DNA from: Balneolaceae bacterium
Lineage (GTDB): Bacteria; Bacteroidota; Rhodothermia; Balneolales; Balneolaceae
DNA: 32,428 nt
Direction: 5' to 3'
Assembly: GCA_007123715.1 (NCBI GenBank)
Contig: SKKO01000359.1
Location: 1-32,428, forward strand
Below, one piece after another: positions 7,464-16,525 of the stretch. Made by a program: the position numbers and the translations under genes. The notes beneath the pieces were generated by a model that was given only the letters and a program-made list of their open reading frames with translations, was not told the origin of the DNA and did no database searches. Numbering within the stretch: the stretch's first letter is position 1; every line of letters begins with the position of its first letter.

Positions 7464-7667
7464 AGAAATTTTATTAAAACCGGTGCCCTTGGCTCATTGT
7501 TACTTGGAACCGGAATGTTAGCCGGAAAGGCATGTACTCCTGTAACTCAAAGGGACAAGGCAAAAAATGTGATCTTTTTTGTGAGTGATGGCATGAGTGT
7601 AGGTGCACTCACTATGGCCGATCAAGTACTCAGACGGTGGGATGGACGAGATAAGATTTCTAAGTGA
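7464..7667 (+). pseudogene. Alkaline phosphatase N-terminal relic with Tat-like signal
   Basis: A 67-codon frame opening right after a TGA and lacking a start codon reads RNFIKTGALGSLLLGTGMLAG, a Tat-type lipoprotein signal, then KACTP with a possible lipidated Cys. It continues KNVIFFVSDGMSVGALTMAD, the first metal-binding aspartate block of alkaline phosphatases, and then QVLRRWDGRD. It stops at a TGA (7665), where an intact gene would continue for about 400 residues. Nothing further from the family was recognised downstream. Both the start codon and most of the body are gone, so this is a dead remnant of an exported phosphatase gene, not a small gene. Family call is from motif recognition. 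Confidence 0.7.
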
Positions 7668-7795
7668 GCTGCATAAGATACCTGTGAGGATCTTTTTTGG
7701 CTTTGAAAAAATAAAGACCCAAAAACCTGCCTGCACAGTGACAGTATGTTGTCACTTACCGTGATTATACTGCTGTATAACCAGATAATTCACCT

Positions 7796-8071
7796 ATGAA
7801 TGCAGACAACTACGAAGCGATTAATGTTCTGAATATAAGCAAGGGGTTTAACCGGGAGGGATTGCAGCATCAGATTACACCTTACCGGTTTCATCGCAAG
7901 GATGGAAGCACACATCACATTTCGCAGATAAGGCACTTTCATCAACAGAGAAGCGGCAGGCGGCACCAATACCATTAACACGTGTTGACCCGGGATGGTT
8001 TGCACTGCCGTCTGCTGTTAGATATGCATACACTAACCTGGCGATTGGTGGAAGTAAAAGAATCTGTATAA
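7796..8071 (+). pseudogene. Small conserved protein (~91 aa) with in-frame TAA
   Basis: The frame from ATG 7796 reads MNADNYEAINVLNISKGFNR and on through TPYRFHRKDGSTHHISQIRH to RSGRRHQYH, then meets a TAA at 7976-7978. The same frame stays open afterwards for 30 codons (HVLTRDGLHCRLLLDMHT, then LTWRLVEVKESV) to a TAA at 8069. The pattern resembles, from memory, an unnamed family of about 90-residue proteins with an HYHYV core and a WxLVE-like end; the stop falls exactly in that core where Tyr is expected. One substitution (TAT or TAC to TAA) would explain it. A 60-residue truncated product is possible but would miss the conserved end. No ribosome site is evident. Confidence 0.55.
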
Positions 8072-8519
8072 AAAACTGTAAGGAATTCCGGTTTTTTGGT
8101 TCATATATATGAGAACATGAACTGAAGTTTTGGTTGAAATCCACAGCTTCTACTTTTAACTAATTGGCCACAACAATTGAGCGATATTGTCAGATTAACC
8201 GAGCAAATAGATAAATTTGTACGCAACCAGCTTACCTGAGATGAGCCGCTGAAACTTATGGATGGGCGATGAACAGATTCAGTATCAGTACTCTTTTTTT
8301 TGTAGTTTTTTATGGTTGTGGTATTAGGTTTTTGGGATAAACACTTCCTGCCCTCCCCTCACAAACCTGTCCAAGTTTTGGATAAATTTAATCATCGACA
8401 AAACATTAGTTTAAATTTATTAATAAACCATTTGCTTAATTCCATGAGTCTTTTAAATTGGTAAAAATCATAATAATGTCTGTCACCTGTATCTGACTAA
8501 TAACCAATAACCTGTAAAT
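8072..8519. other. Gap with coding-like scraps, no intact gene
   Basis: Only scraps were found. A plus-strand frame reads QLSDIVRLTEQIDKFVRN near 8175-8230 before a TGA. An ATG at about 8271 opens 23 hydrophobic codons (MNRFSISTLFFVVFYGCG) resembling a signal peptide before a stop. Both may be gene relics. The last 100 bases are AT-rich and should hold the promoter of the DUF2235 gene. Confidence 0.3.
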
Positions 8520-9620
8520 ATGAAAACATTAATACTCTGCTGCGACGGAACCTGGAATAGTGCGGATCAGCAAAAAGATGAAGTTTTGTGCCCTACCAAC
8601 GTGGTGAGAATGGCATACCGCATTGCCAAAAGAAATCAGGATTTAGCACAAATCGTCTATTATGTGCAGGGGGTAGGTACAGGCAATCGCCTCGACCGCC
8701 TTGTTGGCGGAGCGTTGGGCAGGGGTGTAGAAGATAATATTTTTAAAGCTTACCGTTTTTTGATCGCCAACTATGAACCGGGTGACGAGATTTACCTTTT
8801 TGGTTTTAGCCGCGGTGCGTTTACAGCCCGGAGTATCGCGGGCATGATCAGAAAATGCGGAATACTTGGCCGCGAATATATTGACAAGTATGGCGAGGCG
8901 TTGGCTCTTTACCAAAATGATGAACATCCGGATGAGAACGGGCCTGAGGATTTTCGAAAAAATTATACTGTGAACAGGGATGAACCGACTCCCATCAAAT
9001 TTATTGGTGTTTGGGATACGGTTGGCGCTCTCGGTATTCCAGTAAGAGGCCTTCGCCGTTTATCTTACAAAAAACACAGGTTTCACAACACGGAACTCAG
9101 CAGTTCAGTAAAGTATGCTTATCACGCTCTTGCAATTGATGAACGCCGCACCCCCTTTAAACCAACATTGTGGGAGTATATACCAAAAGTAGCGCTTGAT
9201 GGGAGTGATCAAATCGTGGAGCAGGTGTGGTTTGCAGGAGTACACAGCAATGTTGGAGGCGGATACCCAGACCGGTCTCTTGCAGATATTACACTGAACT
9301 GGATGATTGAAAAAGCCAAGCTGGCAGGGCTTGGGTTTGACGAAAATGTGGAAAAACTTCATATTTGTACACCAGACTGTAATGGAAAGTTATACAACTC
9401 AAAAAAAGGTATTTATCGCTTAAGCCGGGGGTATGACAGGATCATCGGACGTTCTGAAAAATTTGAATCAGATGAAACGTCCATAGACAAAGGTGCAGAT
9501 CCTACTCAATCTGTTCATCAGAGTGCCCTTGACCGATGGGATATCGAATCTAAATATCGGCCGGTAAATCTTGTCGAGTATTTAAAAGCAACAAATAATG
9601 ACCGGGTTAAAGACATGTAG
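8520..9620 (+). CDS. DUF2235 alpha/beta-hydrolase-like protein
   Basis: 366 residues of the DUF2235 fold (related to the Tle1 phospholipase effectors and to free-standing bacterial hydrolases of unknown substrate). It opens with the hallmark LILCCDGTWNSA (residues 4-15). YLFGFSRGAFTARSIAGMI carries the nucleophile elbow, with Ser98 in G-F-S-R-G. FIGVWDTVGALG and VHSNVGGGYPDRSLAD supply the expected acid and histidine blocks. No signal peptide, so it is predicted cytoplasmic. The next gene, a membrane protein, starts at the last base of its stop codon region, which suggests translational coupling. No type VI secretion genes are nearby, so an effector role is not supported; a housekeeping or lipid-related hydrolase is more likely. 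Confidence 0.85.
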   Translation: MKTLILCCDGTWNSADQQKDEVLCPTNVVRMAYRIAKRNQDLAQIVYYVQGVGTGNRLDRLVGGALGRGVEDNIFKAYRFLIANYEPGDEIYLFGFSRGAFTARSIAGMIRKCGILGREYIDKYGEALALYQNDEHPDENGPEDFRKNYTVNRDEPTPIKFIGVWDTVGALGIPVRGLRRLSYKKHRFHNTELSSSVKYAYHALAIDERRTPFKPTLWEYIPKVALDGSDQIVEQVWFAGVHSNVGGGYPDRSLADITLNWMIEKAKLAGLGFDENVEKLHICTPDCNGKLYNSKKGIYRLSRGYDRIIGRSEKFESDETSIDKGADPTQSVHQSALDRWDIESKYRPVNLVEYLKATNNDRVKDM

Positions 9621-9625
9621 TGATC

Positions 9626-10336
9626 ATGATAAATCGCCATGACCAAATTCTGATTCGTGCTTCAGCTTTTCTTGGAATGGCGATTATTACTCTTGCCGGC
9701 ATCATGATGTTCATCTATCCAAAAACCGGAGATTTACCGGAAGGATACAGATCAGCCGTTCTGGCGTTTGAATTTGCTACAGAAGAAGCCGATCTCTTGT
9801 TCATGACCGGGACAGAAGAGAACGCCCGCCAAAATCGAAGTGATATGAACCGTGGTCAGAATGTGGATATGCTGTTTCCTTTTGCATACGGTGGTCTCAT
9901 CCTTTTCCTTCTTCTGAATCTTACACGGATGGGTTTGCTGGTGCCAAAAATCGGAATACTGTTTGCGATAGCAATTATACCGGCCGATTTGTGGGAAAAC
10001 CTGGTGATGTTCAGCATTACCGCCCGCCTGGATGAAGGGCTGCCGGCTGCCGACCTTTTGCCGCGCCTGAACGTTGCAACCTGGCTTAAATGGTGGGCGA
10101 TCAGTCTCGCCGCGTTTTGCCTTTCTGTGGGGTATTTTCAGAAAAAGAAGATTCTAAATGGTGTAATCAGCTTGTTAGCTTCTGGTGGAATTGCAATTGC
10201 GTGGATATCCGGCGCGAATCCACCCGTTGTTGAGGGAATGGTTTTGATGCTGTCAGTTTTTTTCGGCTATTTTTCTTTCTTGTCGATCTACCGGTATTGG
10301 CGCTGGAAAAAGACGGGAATTGTACAAATACGGTGA
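9626..10336 (+). CDS. Integral membrane protein coupled to DUF2235 hydrolase
   Basis: 236 residues from the ATG at 9626; a GTG at 9620, overlapping the previous stop, is the alternative start. About six hydrophobic segments are visible: near residues 12-32, 87-105, 112-130, 155-175, 180-195 and 205-222. A polar loop (ATEEADLLFMTGTEENARQN) follows the first helix. The C-terminus is basic (RYWRWKK). No family is recognised. Position, orientation and overlap make it a partner of the upstream DUF2235 protein, perhaps anchoring it or working on the same lipid or substrate; this is inference. It converges with the kinase gene, whose stop is only 10 bases away. Confidence 0.7.
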   Translation: MINRHDQILIRASAFLGMAIITLAGIMMFIYPKTGDLPEGYRSAVLAFEFATEEADLLFMTGTEENARQNRSDMNRGQNVDMLFPFAYGGLILFLLLNLTRMGLLVPKIGILFAIAIIPADLWENLVMFSITARLDEGLPAADLLPRLNVATWLKWWAISLAAFCLSVGYFQKKKILNGVISLLASGGIAIAWISGANPPVVEGMVLMLSVFFGYFSFLSIYRYWRWKKTGIVQIR

Positions 10337-10346
10337 AATTACAGGA

Positions 10347-13070
10347 TTAATTACCAGTAACATAATTACCGGAAACCGGCCTGTATTTATCAGCTAATTC
10401 CGGTTTACCCCATTTTTCGTAGAGGTATATTAATCGGCCAAGGTTTTTTTTTACCATTTCATCATCTTCATTCCTTACCAGCCGAAATGAATTAAGGCTA
10501 TTCTTTAAAATATGTTCTGCATGTTCGAACCGACCTGTTTCTGTAAGATAGGCGCCATATTCACTTTGAATAAAAGAGAGTACTATATGGTTTTCGGCTA
10601 AAGTACTCTCGGCAATTTTATGAACTTCTTCTAAATAGATACCGGCTGACTTAAAATCACCTCTCTGATTATGAATTGCACCGAGATTATAGATGCTTAT
10701 AATAACATCTAAATGATCATCACTAAATAGTTGTCTCCTCGTTCTTAAGACATCCAGTAATATTGGTTCAGCGTCATCAAGGTGTCCACGGGCCCACAAG
10801 AGTATAGCAAGGTTGCTTTGAGTTAATATTGTGCTTGGATGCTGACTGCCCAGATGATTCATTTTTGAATCGAGCGCTTTTCTGTAATAAATCTCAGAAT
10901 CATCAAATTCTTCCAATTCTTTCAATACCCAGCCCATGTTGTGGAAAAAAAAGGCAGTCCTTGAGTGATCATCCCCCATCAATCGCAGCTGGATATCAAG
11001 AGCATTGGAGAAAGCTTCATGAGCCTCATCATAGCGGCCGGTTTCCATAAGAACTACACCCAGATTAGACAGTACATCAGCATACTGAAAGTGTTCACTG
11101 CCAAATAATTCTTCCGTTTTAATTTTGAGTGTACTAAGTATGTTTATTGATTCATCATATTTACCTAATCTGAATCTAATGATCCCAAGGTTTTCTAATG
11201 CCCTGGCTTCCTCCTGAATAGGCTTTCTGTTTGAGTTTGCGTAATAATTAACTGCAATTTGTGCAAGTGAATCCGAGGTTTGCAGGTTTCCCATACGTTG
11301 GTAAGCAATCGAAAGATTATGATAATTTTGTGCAAGCAGAGTAGATTGATCTGATGCCAGCTTTTTTCTTGTAGTGAGAGCTTGTGTATGTAATTCAAGT
11401 GAATTCTCGTATAAACCTCGCTCCCATTGCAGTATTCCAAGGGTTGTCTGGCTTTCAGCAACTTCAAGATGTTCCGGCCCATAGATTTCATTGCGTAATA
11501 TGAGTCCCTCACGAACCACTTTGTCTGCAATATCAAAAAGGCCTAGATTTATATAGACAGTTCCAATCACATTCAGCAAGCGTGCTTTTAGCTCTGGCTG
11601 TTCATAAAAATCCACGCGTATGGAGGAAAGGCTGTAATCAAGAAATTCACGTACAGTAAGTGAATCAAGTTTTTGTGGGGATGTGGGATCTGATGCGTTA
11701 AAAAGATTTACCATAAGATTTGTGATTTCTTCAGCCCGGTCACGTTCTATTTCTGCCCTGTCGCGTTCTTCCGCCGTAATTTTTAACTGGTAACTGACGG
11801 CTGCTATAAAGGTTACAATCAATAAAAATATGCCAATTGTAGTGACCACTGCTGCCTTATGTCTGGAAATAAACTTTATTATCCTGTAGCGTGTAGAGCC
11901 TTTCCGGGCAGTAACCGGCATATGATTCAGGTAGTTCAGTATATCTTCTTTGAGCATTTCAGCAGACCTGAAACGACCCCCGGGCTCTTCTCTCAATGCC
12001 GTCAGTATAATGGAATCGAGGTCTCCTTTTAGTTCACGGCTTAGTTTTTCGGGTGTTGAAGAACGGCTAATTGCTATCTGAGCAACAGTATCGGATGGAA
12101 TTTCCTCCTTATTTATCCCCGGGCTTTTCAGAATCCTGACAGAAGGTTTTACAGGATTTTTCCACATGGCTGCAGGAACCGGGCCCGTAAGTAACTCGAG
12201 CAGAAGTACACCGAGTGTATATATATCTGTTGCGGTTGAAATTTGTTCAAATTTTACCTGTTCGGGTGCAGCATACTCTGGGGTCATCAGCCGTAATCCG
12301 GCTCTTGTAACAGGCACGGTTAACATTGAGTGTTCATCATCGAGAATCCTGGCAATTCCAAAATCCAGAAGTTTTACCGTACCGTTTTCTGTAACAAGGA
12401 TATTTGATGGTTTGAGATCGCGATGTACGACAAGCTGCTGATGTGCATATTGAACCGCATCACATACGTGTGCAAAAAGCTTTAGCCGCTCACGGATGGT
12501 CAGCTTTTTTAAGTCGCAATACTCATTAATGGGTATGCCATCAACATATTCCATTGCGAAAAAAGGCTGTCCGTCTTCAGTGAGTCCGCCATCGAGCAGG
12601 GTGGCAATATTCGGATGCTGGAGCCGGGCAAGAACTTGTCTTTCATAGCGAAAACGCCTGAGAATTTCTTCGGAATCCATTCCTTTTTTGATGCATTTCA
12701 GTGCAACTTCTTTCTTAAAAACACCATCATCACGCTGGGCAAGATACACCTGTCCCATTCCCCCTTTGCCAATCAGTTTTATGATGCGATATTTACCAAC
12801 CAGCGTGTTTTCTTTAAATACAAAATCTGCGTCAGGCGGCTCTCCTTCAAGGATAGGCTTCAAGGGTTCAAGAAAGTCAGTCAGGGTTTCGCCAATAAAC
12901 GACAGGGATTCATCATGATATTGAAGAAGCCTGTAGACATCTTCTATTAGTGTAGGGTCGTGAGACGTAGCATCGGTAAGATAGCTAACTCGTTCCTCCA
13001 GTGGAAGATCCAGCACCTGTAGGAGCAGTTTATCAAGCTGATGGTTTCGTTTGTTGTCAGGTTTGGGCAT
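10347..13070 (-). CDS. Membrane-anchored Ser/Thr protein kinase with TPR tail
   Basis: 907 residues. The Hanks-type kinase domain spans about 94-385. Visible motifs: glycine loop GKGGMGQVY (101-109), VALKC with ATP-binding Lys125, HRDLKPSN with catalytic Asp218, and DFGIAR with Asp236; then TPEYAAPEQ and DIYTLGVLLLELLTG. One membrane helix (about 405-425, AVVTTIGIFLLIVTFIAAV) is followed by a charged Glu/Arg/Asp helix (TAEERDRAEIERDRAEE). Many TPR units follow to the C-terminus (recurring LGxxxxxxGxYDEA and HPSTxxxxxNLA patterns). It belongs to the receptor-like kinase-TPR proteins commonly paired with ECF sigma genes. Here the sigma gene ends 161 bp upstream on the same strand. A 7-bp inverted repeat (13093-13114) lies just before the start. 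Likely substrates are the sigma factor or its partners (inference). Confidence 0.93.
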   Translation of the reverse strand: MPKPDNKRNHQLDKLLLQVLDLPLEERVSYLTDATSHDPTLIEDVYRLLQYHDESLSFIGETLTDFLEPLKPILEGEPPDADFVFKENTLVGKYRIIKLIGKGGMGQVYLAQRDDGVFKKEVALKCIKKGMDSEEILRRFRYERQVLARLQHPNIATLLDGGLTEDGQPFFAMEYVDGIPINEYCDLKKLTIRERLKLFAHVCDAVQYAHQQLVVHRDLKPSNILVTENGTVKLLDFGIARILDDEHSMLTVPVTRAGLRLMTPEYAAPEQVKFEQISTATDIYTLGVLLLELLTGPVPAAMWKNPVKPSVRILKSPGINKEEIPSDTVAQIAISRSSTPEKLSRELKGDLDSIILTALREEPGGRFRSAEMLKEDILNYLNHMPVTARKGSTRYRIIKFISRHKAAVVTTIGIFLLIVTFIAAVSYQLKITAEERDRAEIERDRAEEITNLMVNLFNASDPTSPQKLDSLTVREFLDYSLSSIRVDFYEQPELKARLLNVIGTVYINLGLFDIADKVVREGLILRNEIYGPEHLEVAESQTTLGILQWERGLYENSLELHTQALTTRKKLASDQSTLLAQNYHNLSIAYQRMGNLQTSDSLAQIAVNYYANSNRKPIQEEARALENLGIIRFRLGKYDESINILSTLKIKTEELFGSEHFQYADVLSNLGVVLMETGRYDEAHEAFSNALDIQLRLMGDDHSRTAFFFHNMGWVLKELEEFDDSEIYYRKALDSKMNHLGSQHPSTILTQSNLAILLWARGHLDDAEPILLDVLRTRRQLFSDDHLDVIISIYNLGAIHNQRGDFKSAGIYLEEVHKIAESTLAENHIVLSFIQSEYGAYLTETGRFEHAEHILKNSLNSFRLVRNEDDEMVKKNLGRLIYLYEKWGKPELADKYRPVSGNYVTGN

Positions 13071-13231
13071 TCGTGTGCGTATCGGAGATTTTATTCATTG
13101 CAACTCTAATGAATATCGTAATACAGCATAAAGACGTATCAAAAATTTGTGTTTAACCAATATCACAAACATTTATCATTCCACGGTTCAACTGCGGTTT
13201 CACCAAAAACAGATTCATAAAACCTATCAAT

Positions 13232-13804
13232 TCAGCTGTTTTCTGAGTCTTTCATTGCACTGTAAAGCCAGGTTCGGGCACGTGCCCAGTCCCGTTTCAG
13301 TGTAGGTTCCGATAAACCTGTAACCTCGCTGATCTCTTCATAAGTCATACCTCCAATGAAACGGTATTCCACCAGTTTACCGAGCCGGTCATTCCATTCC
13401 AGTAGTTTTTCGATGGCACTATTCAGTGAAATAAATTCTTCAATTCGTTCTTCCACCCCGAGTGATAGCCCGCTTAAGGTTAGATCATCACTGTTTCCGC
13501 CCCTTTTTTGTGCGGTTTTTGCACGCAAATAGTCTACAAGTATAAAACGCATGGCGCGTGAAGTGGCAGCAAAAAAATGGGCGCGGTCTTTCCAGTCGTG
13601 ATCAGAAGCCTGGATTAATTTCAGAAAAGCTTCATGAACAAGTGCAGTAGTATTCAGGGTTTCACCCCGTCTGAAACCTGCAAGCCTCTGATGGGCAATT
13701 TTTTTCAGGTCGTCATACGCAAGCTCGTAGACCAGCCTGAAGGCATCATCATCACCGTTTTTGGCTTCGGACAGGTACCTTGTAATGGCATTTGCTTGTT
13801 GCAT
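13232..13804 (-). CDS. ECF-type RNA polymerase sigma factor
   Basis: 190 residues. The region-2 block (LVYELAYDDLKKIAHQRLAG) and the block containing TTALVHEAFLKLIQ, with AHFFAATSRAMRFILVDYLR, are typical of the TIGR02999-like ECF group found with kinase-TPR genes. Region 4 is RFIGGMTYEEISEVTGLSEP followed by TLKRDWARARTWLYSAM, the helix-turn-helix that reads the -35 element. The ATG at 13804 is chosen; the upstream start at 13822 would be a TTG and has no better ribosome site. No anti-sigma gene is adjacent; the kinase downstream probably takes its place as the input device. The divergent envelope module starting at 14427 is a plausible target. Confidence 0.9.
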   Translation of the reverse strand: MQQANAITRYLSEAKNGDDDAFRLVYELAYDDLKKIAHQRLAGFRRGETLNTTALVHEAFLKLIQASDHDWKDRAHFFAATSRAMRFILVDYLRAKTAQKRGGNSDDLTLSGLSLGVEERIEEFISLNSAIEKLLEWNDRLGKLVEYRFIGGMTYEEISEVTGLSEPTLKRDWARARTWLYSAMKDSENS

Positions 13805-14426
13805 ATTATTTCCAGTTGACAAGAAAGCTGCTCTGGTTGAATTTTACACATTTTAATAAAGCAGGCTGAAAGATGCTATTTTTTAAATAAATGAAAAACA
13901 GGGAATATTAATGATGATGTGCATACCCCTTACGGTGATACTCTTTTTCATTTTTTCCATAAAGGATATATAAACCTGAGTTCTATTATAATAATCTGAC
14001 AATCAAATCAGCAATCAGGTTAAGAGTATAAGGCGGTGTTGAAGCCGAGTTACATGGTGGTAATTACAGGATAGTAATTGATCCGGCTATTTTCACAGAT
14101 TAGATGCCTGAGGAGCATCTTGACCCTCTCCGGGATCACGATTGCCACCCGCTCGGCTGATAAGCCTGCTTGGGCAGGTTTTATATTATTCGGAAAAATT
14201 GCACTGCCTGCATAGTTATCACAATGCTTTATGCTGTTAAAAATCAATTTAGTGTACTATAGTGCCATAGTGCCATAGTGTTTTCGTGGCAAAACACTCC
14301 GAGACTCCCAAAAAGGTTGACTATGTCAAAGAATCTCCCCGTACTGGTGAATTTCTTTTAAAAAACTGATACCCACCTCCCTTCTTTTCCGATGTTGTAA
14401 GAAAATATTCAGAAAATTCATGACTC
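13805..14426. other. 600-bp divergent gap with hairpins and a short tandem repeat
   Basis: The gap separates the sigma gene from the envelope module and holds no convincing gene. A 65-residue minus-strand frame at 14050-14247 has no family or ribosome site. From left to right there are a 6-bp hairpin (AGATGC/GCATCT, 14100-14118), a terminator-like hairpin (14162-14182), an 8-bp unit ATAGTGCC repeated almost three times ending at 14280, and an 8-bp perfect hairpin AGTGTTTT/AAAACACT (14277-14298). The density of structure suggests a leader RNA or control region for the downstream genes. Confidence 0.45.
14162..14182 (+). terminator. Terminator-like hairpin in the leader of the envelope module
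   Basis: AAGCCTGC pairs with GCAGGTTT (one G-T pair) around a TTGG loop and runs into TTTT on the plus strand. No plus-strand gene precedes it, so if real it ends a small RNA or acts as an attenuator about 245 bases before the barrel gene. Confidence 0.4.
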
Positions 14427-16523
14427 ATGCATCAAAATAGTTGGAGATCATTCCTCTATAGTTTCCTGATTCTTGTGGTGGTTATGCTCACTTCCAATAC
14501 AGTTTACTCCCAGCATATTATCGTGGAACCAAGCTTCGATGGGGATGAGTGGGTGAACCGAAAAACCCCAATTTATTTTGAATTTGACCAAATAGTGACC
14601 CCGGATGAGGGACGATTGGCCCTATGGATTGGCACGGATGATGTAACCGGAATTACGCGGATCGAAGAAAACAGAATGATCTATCCAGCCGACCGGATTT
14701 CTTTGCCATCAGGCAGGCACACGGTTAAATTGTTCTTGGTTGAAGACGGTGATAACTGGTCAGAGATTGCCCAATTTCCTCTGAATGTGCGAACCATCGG
14801 AGGTATCGAGGAATTGTCAGCAACGCCAGGCCTTACGCTCACCAATAAAGGGCAGTTTGTTGAGGAAAAGCGCCCCATTATTCCCGAGAGTGAGCGCCCC
14901 ACCTTCCAGGATATCACCGGCCAGTTGAATATCAAGGCGCTGGCTACAAGAAACGACTGGCAGATTGATCTTGAAACACAGATCCTGGGTGTCTCTTTCG
15001 AACGTGAAGCCCTGCGTTTTCGCGATCTGGGAGAAGATGCCCCGCGTATTGATCTTGCCCGATACCAGGTAAGTGCAACGAATCGCGGAGCAAAAATATC
15101 GGCTGGTCACCTTCGACATGGTCAGCACCAGCACTTGCTCAACAACTTTCAGAGCCGCGGATTGATGTACCGCCAGGAAATTGACGATTATCTTGATATA
15201 ACCGTTGCCGGAACGTATGCAGGGAACGTGGTGGGATGGAGTAATCTGGCCGGTTTTACTGATCCCGGTCATCGCATTATCAGCGGCACCGTAGGTTTTG
15301 ATGCGATTGAAAATGCTCCCGGAGCCCTCAGGCTGGAAGCAACCTCTGTATTTGGGGCAAGGGAGCCCAGAAATTCTTTCAACCAGGAGGCTATTCTCGA
15401 TTCGGAGACCAGCCGCGGGGCTGGCCTTCGACTACTGAGCACTCTTTTGGACCGGCGCATCAGAACGGAAGCCAGTGTAGCCCTGAGCAGCTTCAAAAAC
15501 CCGAACGATCCCAATCTAAGCCAGGGACAGGAACTGGTTCCAGTATTCACGGAAAACCGGATGGCATGGCATGCCGATATGAGTGCCCAGCTGCTCAGAA
15601 ACATGAAATTTATGCCGCGCGCCCCACTTAATTTGAGAACAGGCTACAAGTTCACACGAATTGATCCGCTATATGAGACTGTTGGCGTATTTGTACGGGG
15701 TGATATCGAAGAACACCTGTTCAGTGCGATGACAAGTGCCGGCCCCCTCAGCGTGAACCTCCAGCACAGACGTAACGAAGACAACCTTGATAACCTGCCA
15801 TCCGTACTCAAAACCCTTTCCCGGCAGCATAGCATACAAGTGCAGCTGAATACATCATCCCTTGTTGGTTTTGACAGTACAATCCCATCATGGATTTTAC
15901 CGAATCTTGGTTATAGCTATAATTATGTGCACCAGTTTGGGGCAGGCGTACCGCCCGAAGGCGGTTTTAATGAATCGCATGTGCCAGACCAGAAAAATTA
16001 TGTGTACCAGTTTTCCACAGCATGGCAAAAAAGCAGCTGGTCGTTCAGTTACCGTTTTCAGAACTCCTTCCAGGATAATCGACAGCCCGGCAGGGAAAAC
16101 AATGATTTTATCAGGAACAATCATGTGGTCGCCTTTCGTATTGCTCCCGTCCGGCAACTTGATCTTGGTACAAACCTCAACTTTGACCTCAATAAAAACA
16201 GGGCCATCAACGAAACAGAAATTGCCCGAAGGCTTGGGTTTAATGTACAATTACGGCCTTTCGACAGTCTGAATCTCAGGGGATCATATCAGCCGTCGCG
16301 CAGGTTCGACAGGGCTGACACACGCCTGCAGACCCAGACGCAAATCAGCGCTGAAGCAACCTGGAGGTTCAGTTTTTTTACCTATATGCAAAATCCTCCG
16401 GGGGCAAGCATTTACCTGCGATTTTCACGGCAGGAGACATTCCGGATGGACCCTTTTCGCGATGAACCCGATGAAAATATGATCTGGACACTTCAGTCCG
16501 GCATAACCCTTAACCTGTTCTGA
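14427..16523 (+). CDS. Outer-membrane beta-barrel protein
   Basis: 698 residues. A signal peptide (about 1-28, hydrophobic core LYSFLILVVVMLTS, cut after NTVYS) is followed by an Ig-like or carbohydrate-type domain (about 29-125: strands IIVEPSFDGDEW, GRHTVKLFLVEDG, FPLNVRT). A long stretch of alternating amphipathic strands then reaches the end (for example LNIKALATRNDWQIDLETQI, FDSLNLRGSYQPSRRFD). The final residues WTLQSGITLNLF end in Phe, the outer-membrane insertion signature. No transporter or TonB plug motif was found. It ends two bases before the next gene, so the two are translated together. The barrel probably exports, anchors or receives the secreted partner; function unknown. Confidence 0.75.
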   Translation: MHQNSWRSFLYSFLILVVVMLTSNTVYSQHIIVEPSFDGDEWVNRKTPIYFEFDQIVTPDEGRLALWIGTDDVTGITRIEENRMIYPADRISLPSGRHTVKLFLVEDGDNWSEIAQFPLNVRTIGGIEELSATPGLTLTNKGQFVEEKRPIIPESERPTFQDITGQLNIKALATRNDWQIDLETQILGVSFEREALRFRDLGEDAPRIDLARYQVSATNRGAKISAGHLRHGQHQHLLNNFQSRGLMYRQEIDDYLDITVAGTYAGNVVGWSNLAGFTDPGHRIISGTVGFDAIENAPGALRLEATSVFGAREPRNSFNQEAILDSETSRGAGLRLLSTLLDRRIRTEASVALSSFKNPNDPNLSQGQELVPVFTENRMAWHADMSAQLLRNMKFMPRAPLNLRTGYKFTRIDPLYETVGVFVRGDIEEHLFSAMTSAGPLSVNLQHRRNEDNLDNLPSVLKTLSRQHSIQVQLNTSSLVGFDSTIPSWILPNLGYSYNYVHQFGAGVPPEGGFNESHVPDQKNYVYQFSTAWQKSSWSFSYRFQNSFQDNRQPGRENNDFIRNNHVVAFRIAPVRQLDLGTNLNFDLNKNRAINETEIARRLGFNVQLRPFDSLNLRGSYQPSRRFDRADTRLQTQTQISAEATWRFSFFTYMQNPPGASIYLRFSRQETFRMDPFRDEPDENMIWTLQSGITLNLF

Positions 16524-16525
16524 TC

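Noticed and set aside
8520-10336. DUF2235 as a type VI secretion effector with an immunity protein
   Set aside because: No secretion genes, PAAR or VgrG adaptor are in the window, and the partner is a polytopic membrane protein without an immunity-like signal sequence.
14817-15604. Long antisense frames within the barrel gene
   Set aside because: They are shadow frames opposite a continuous, signal-peptide-led plus-strand gene and show no motifs.
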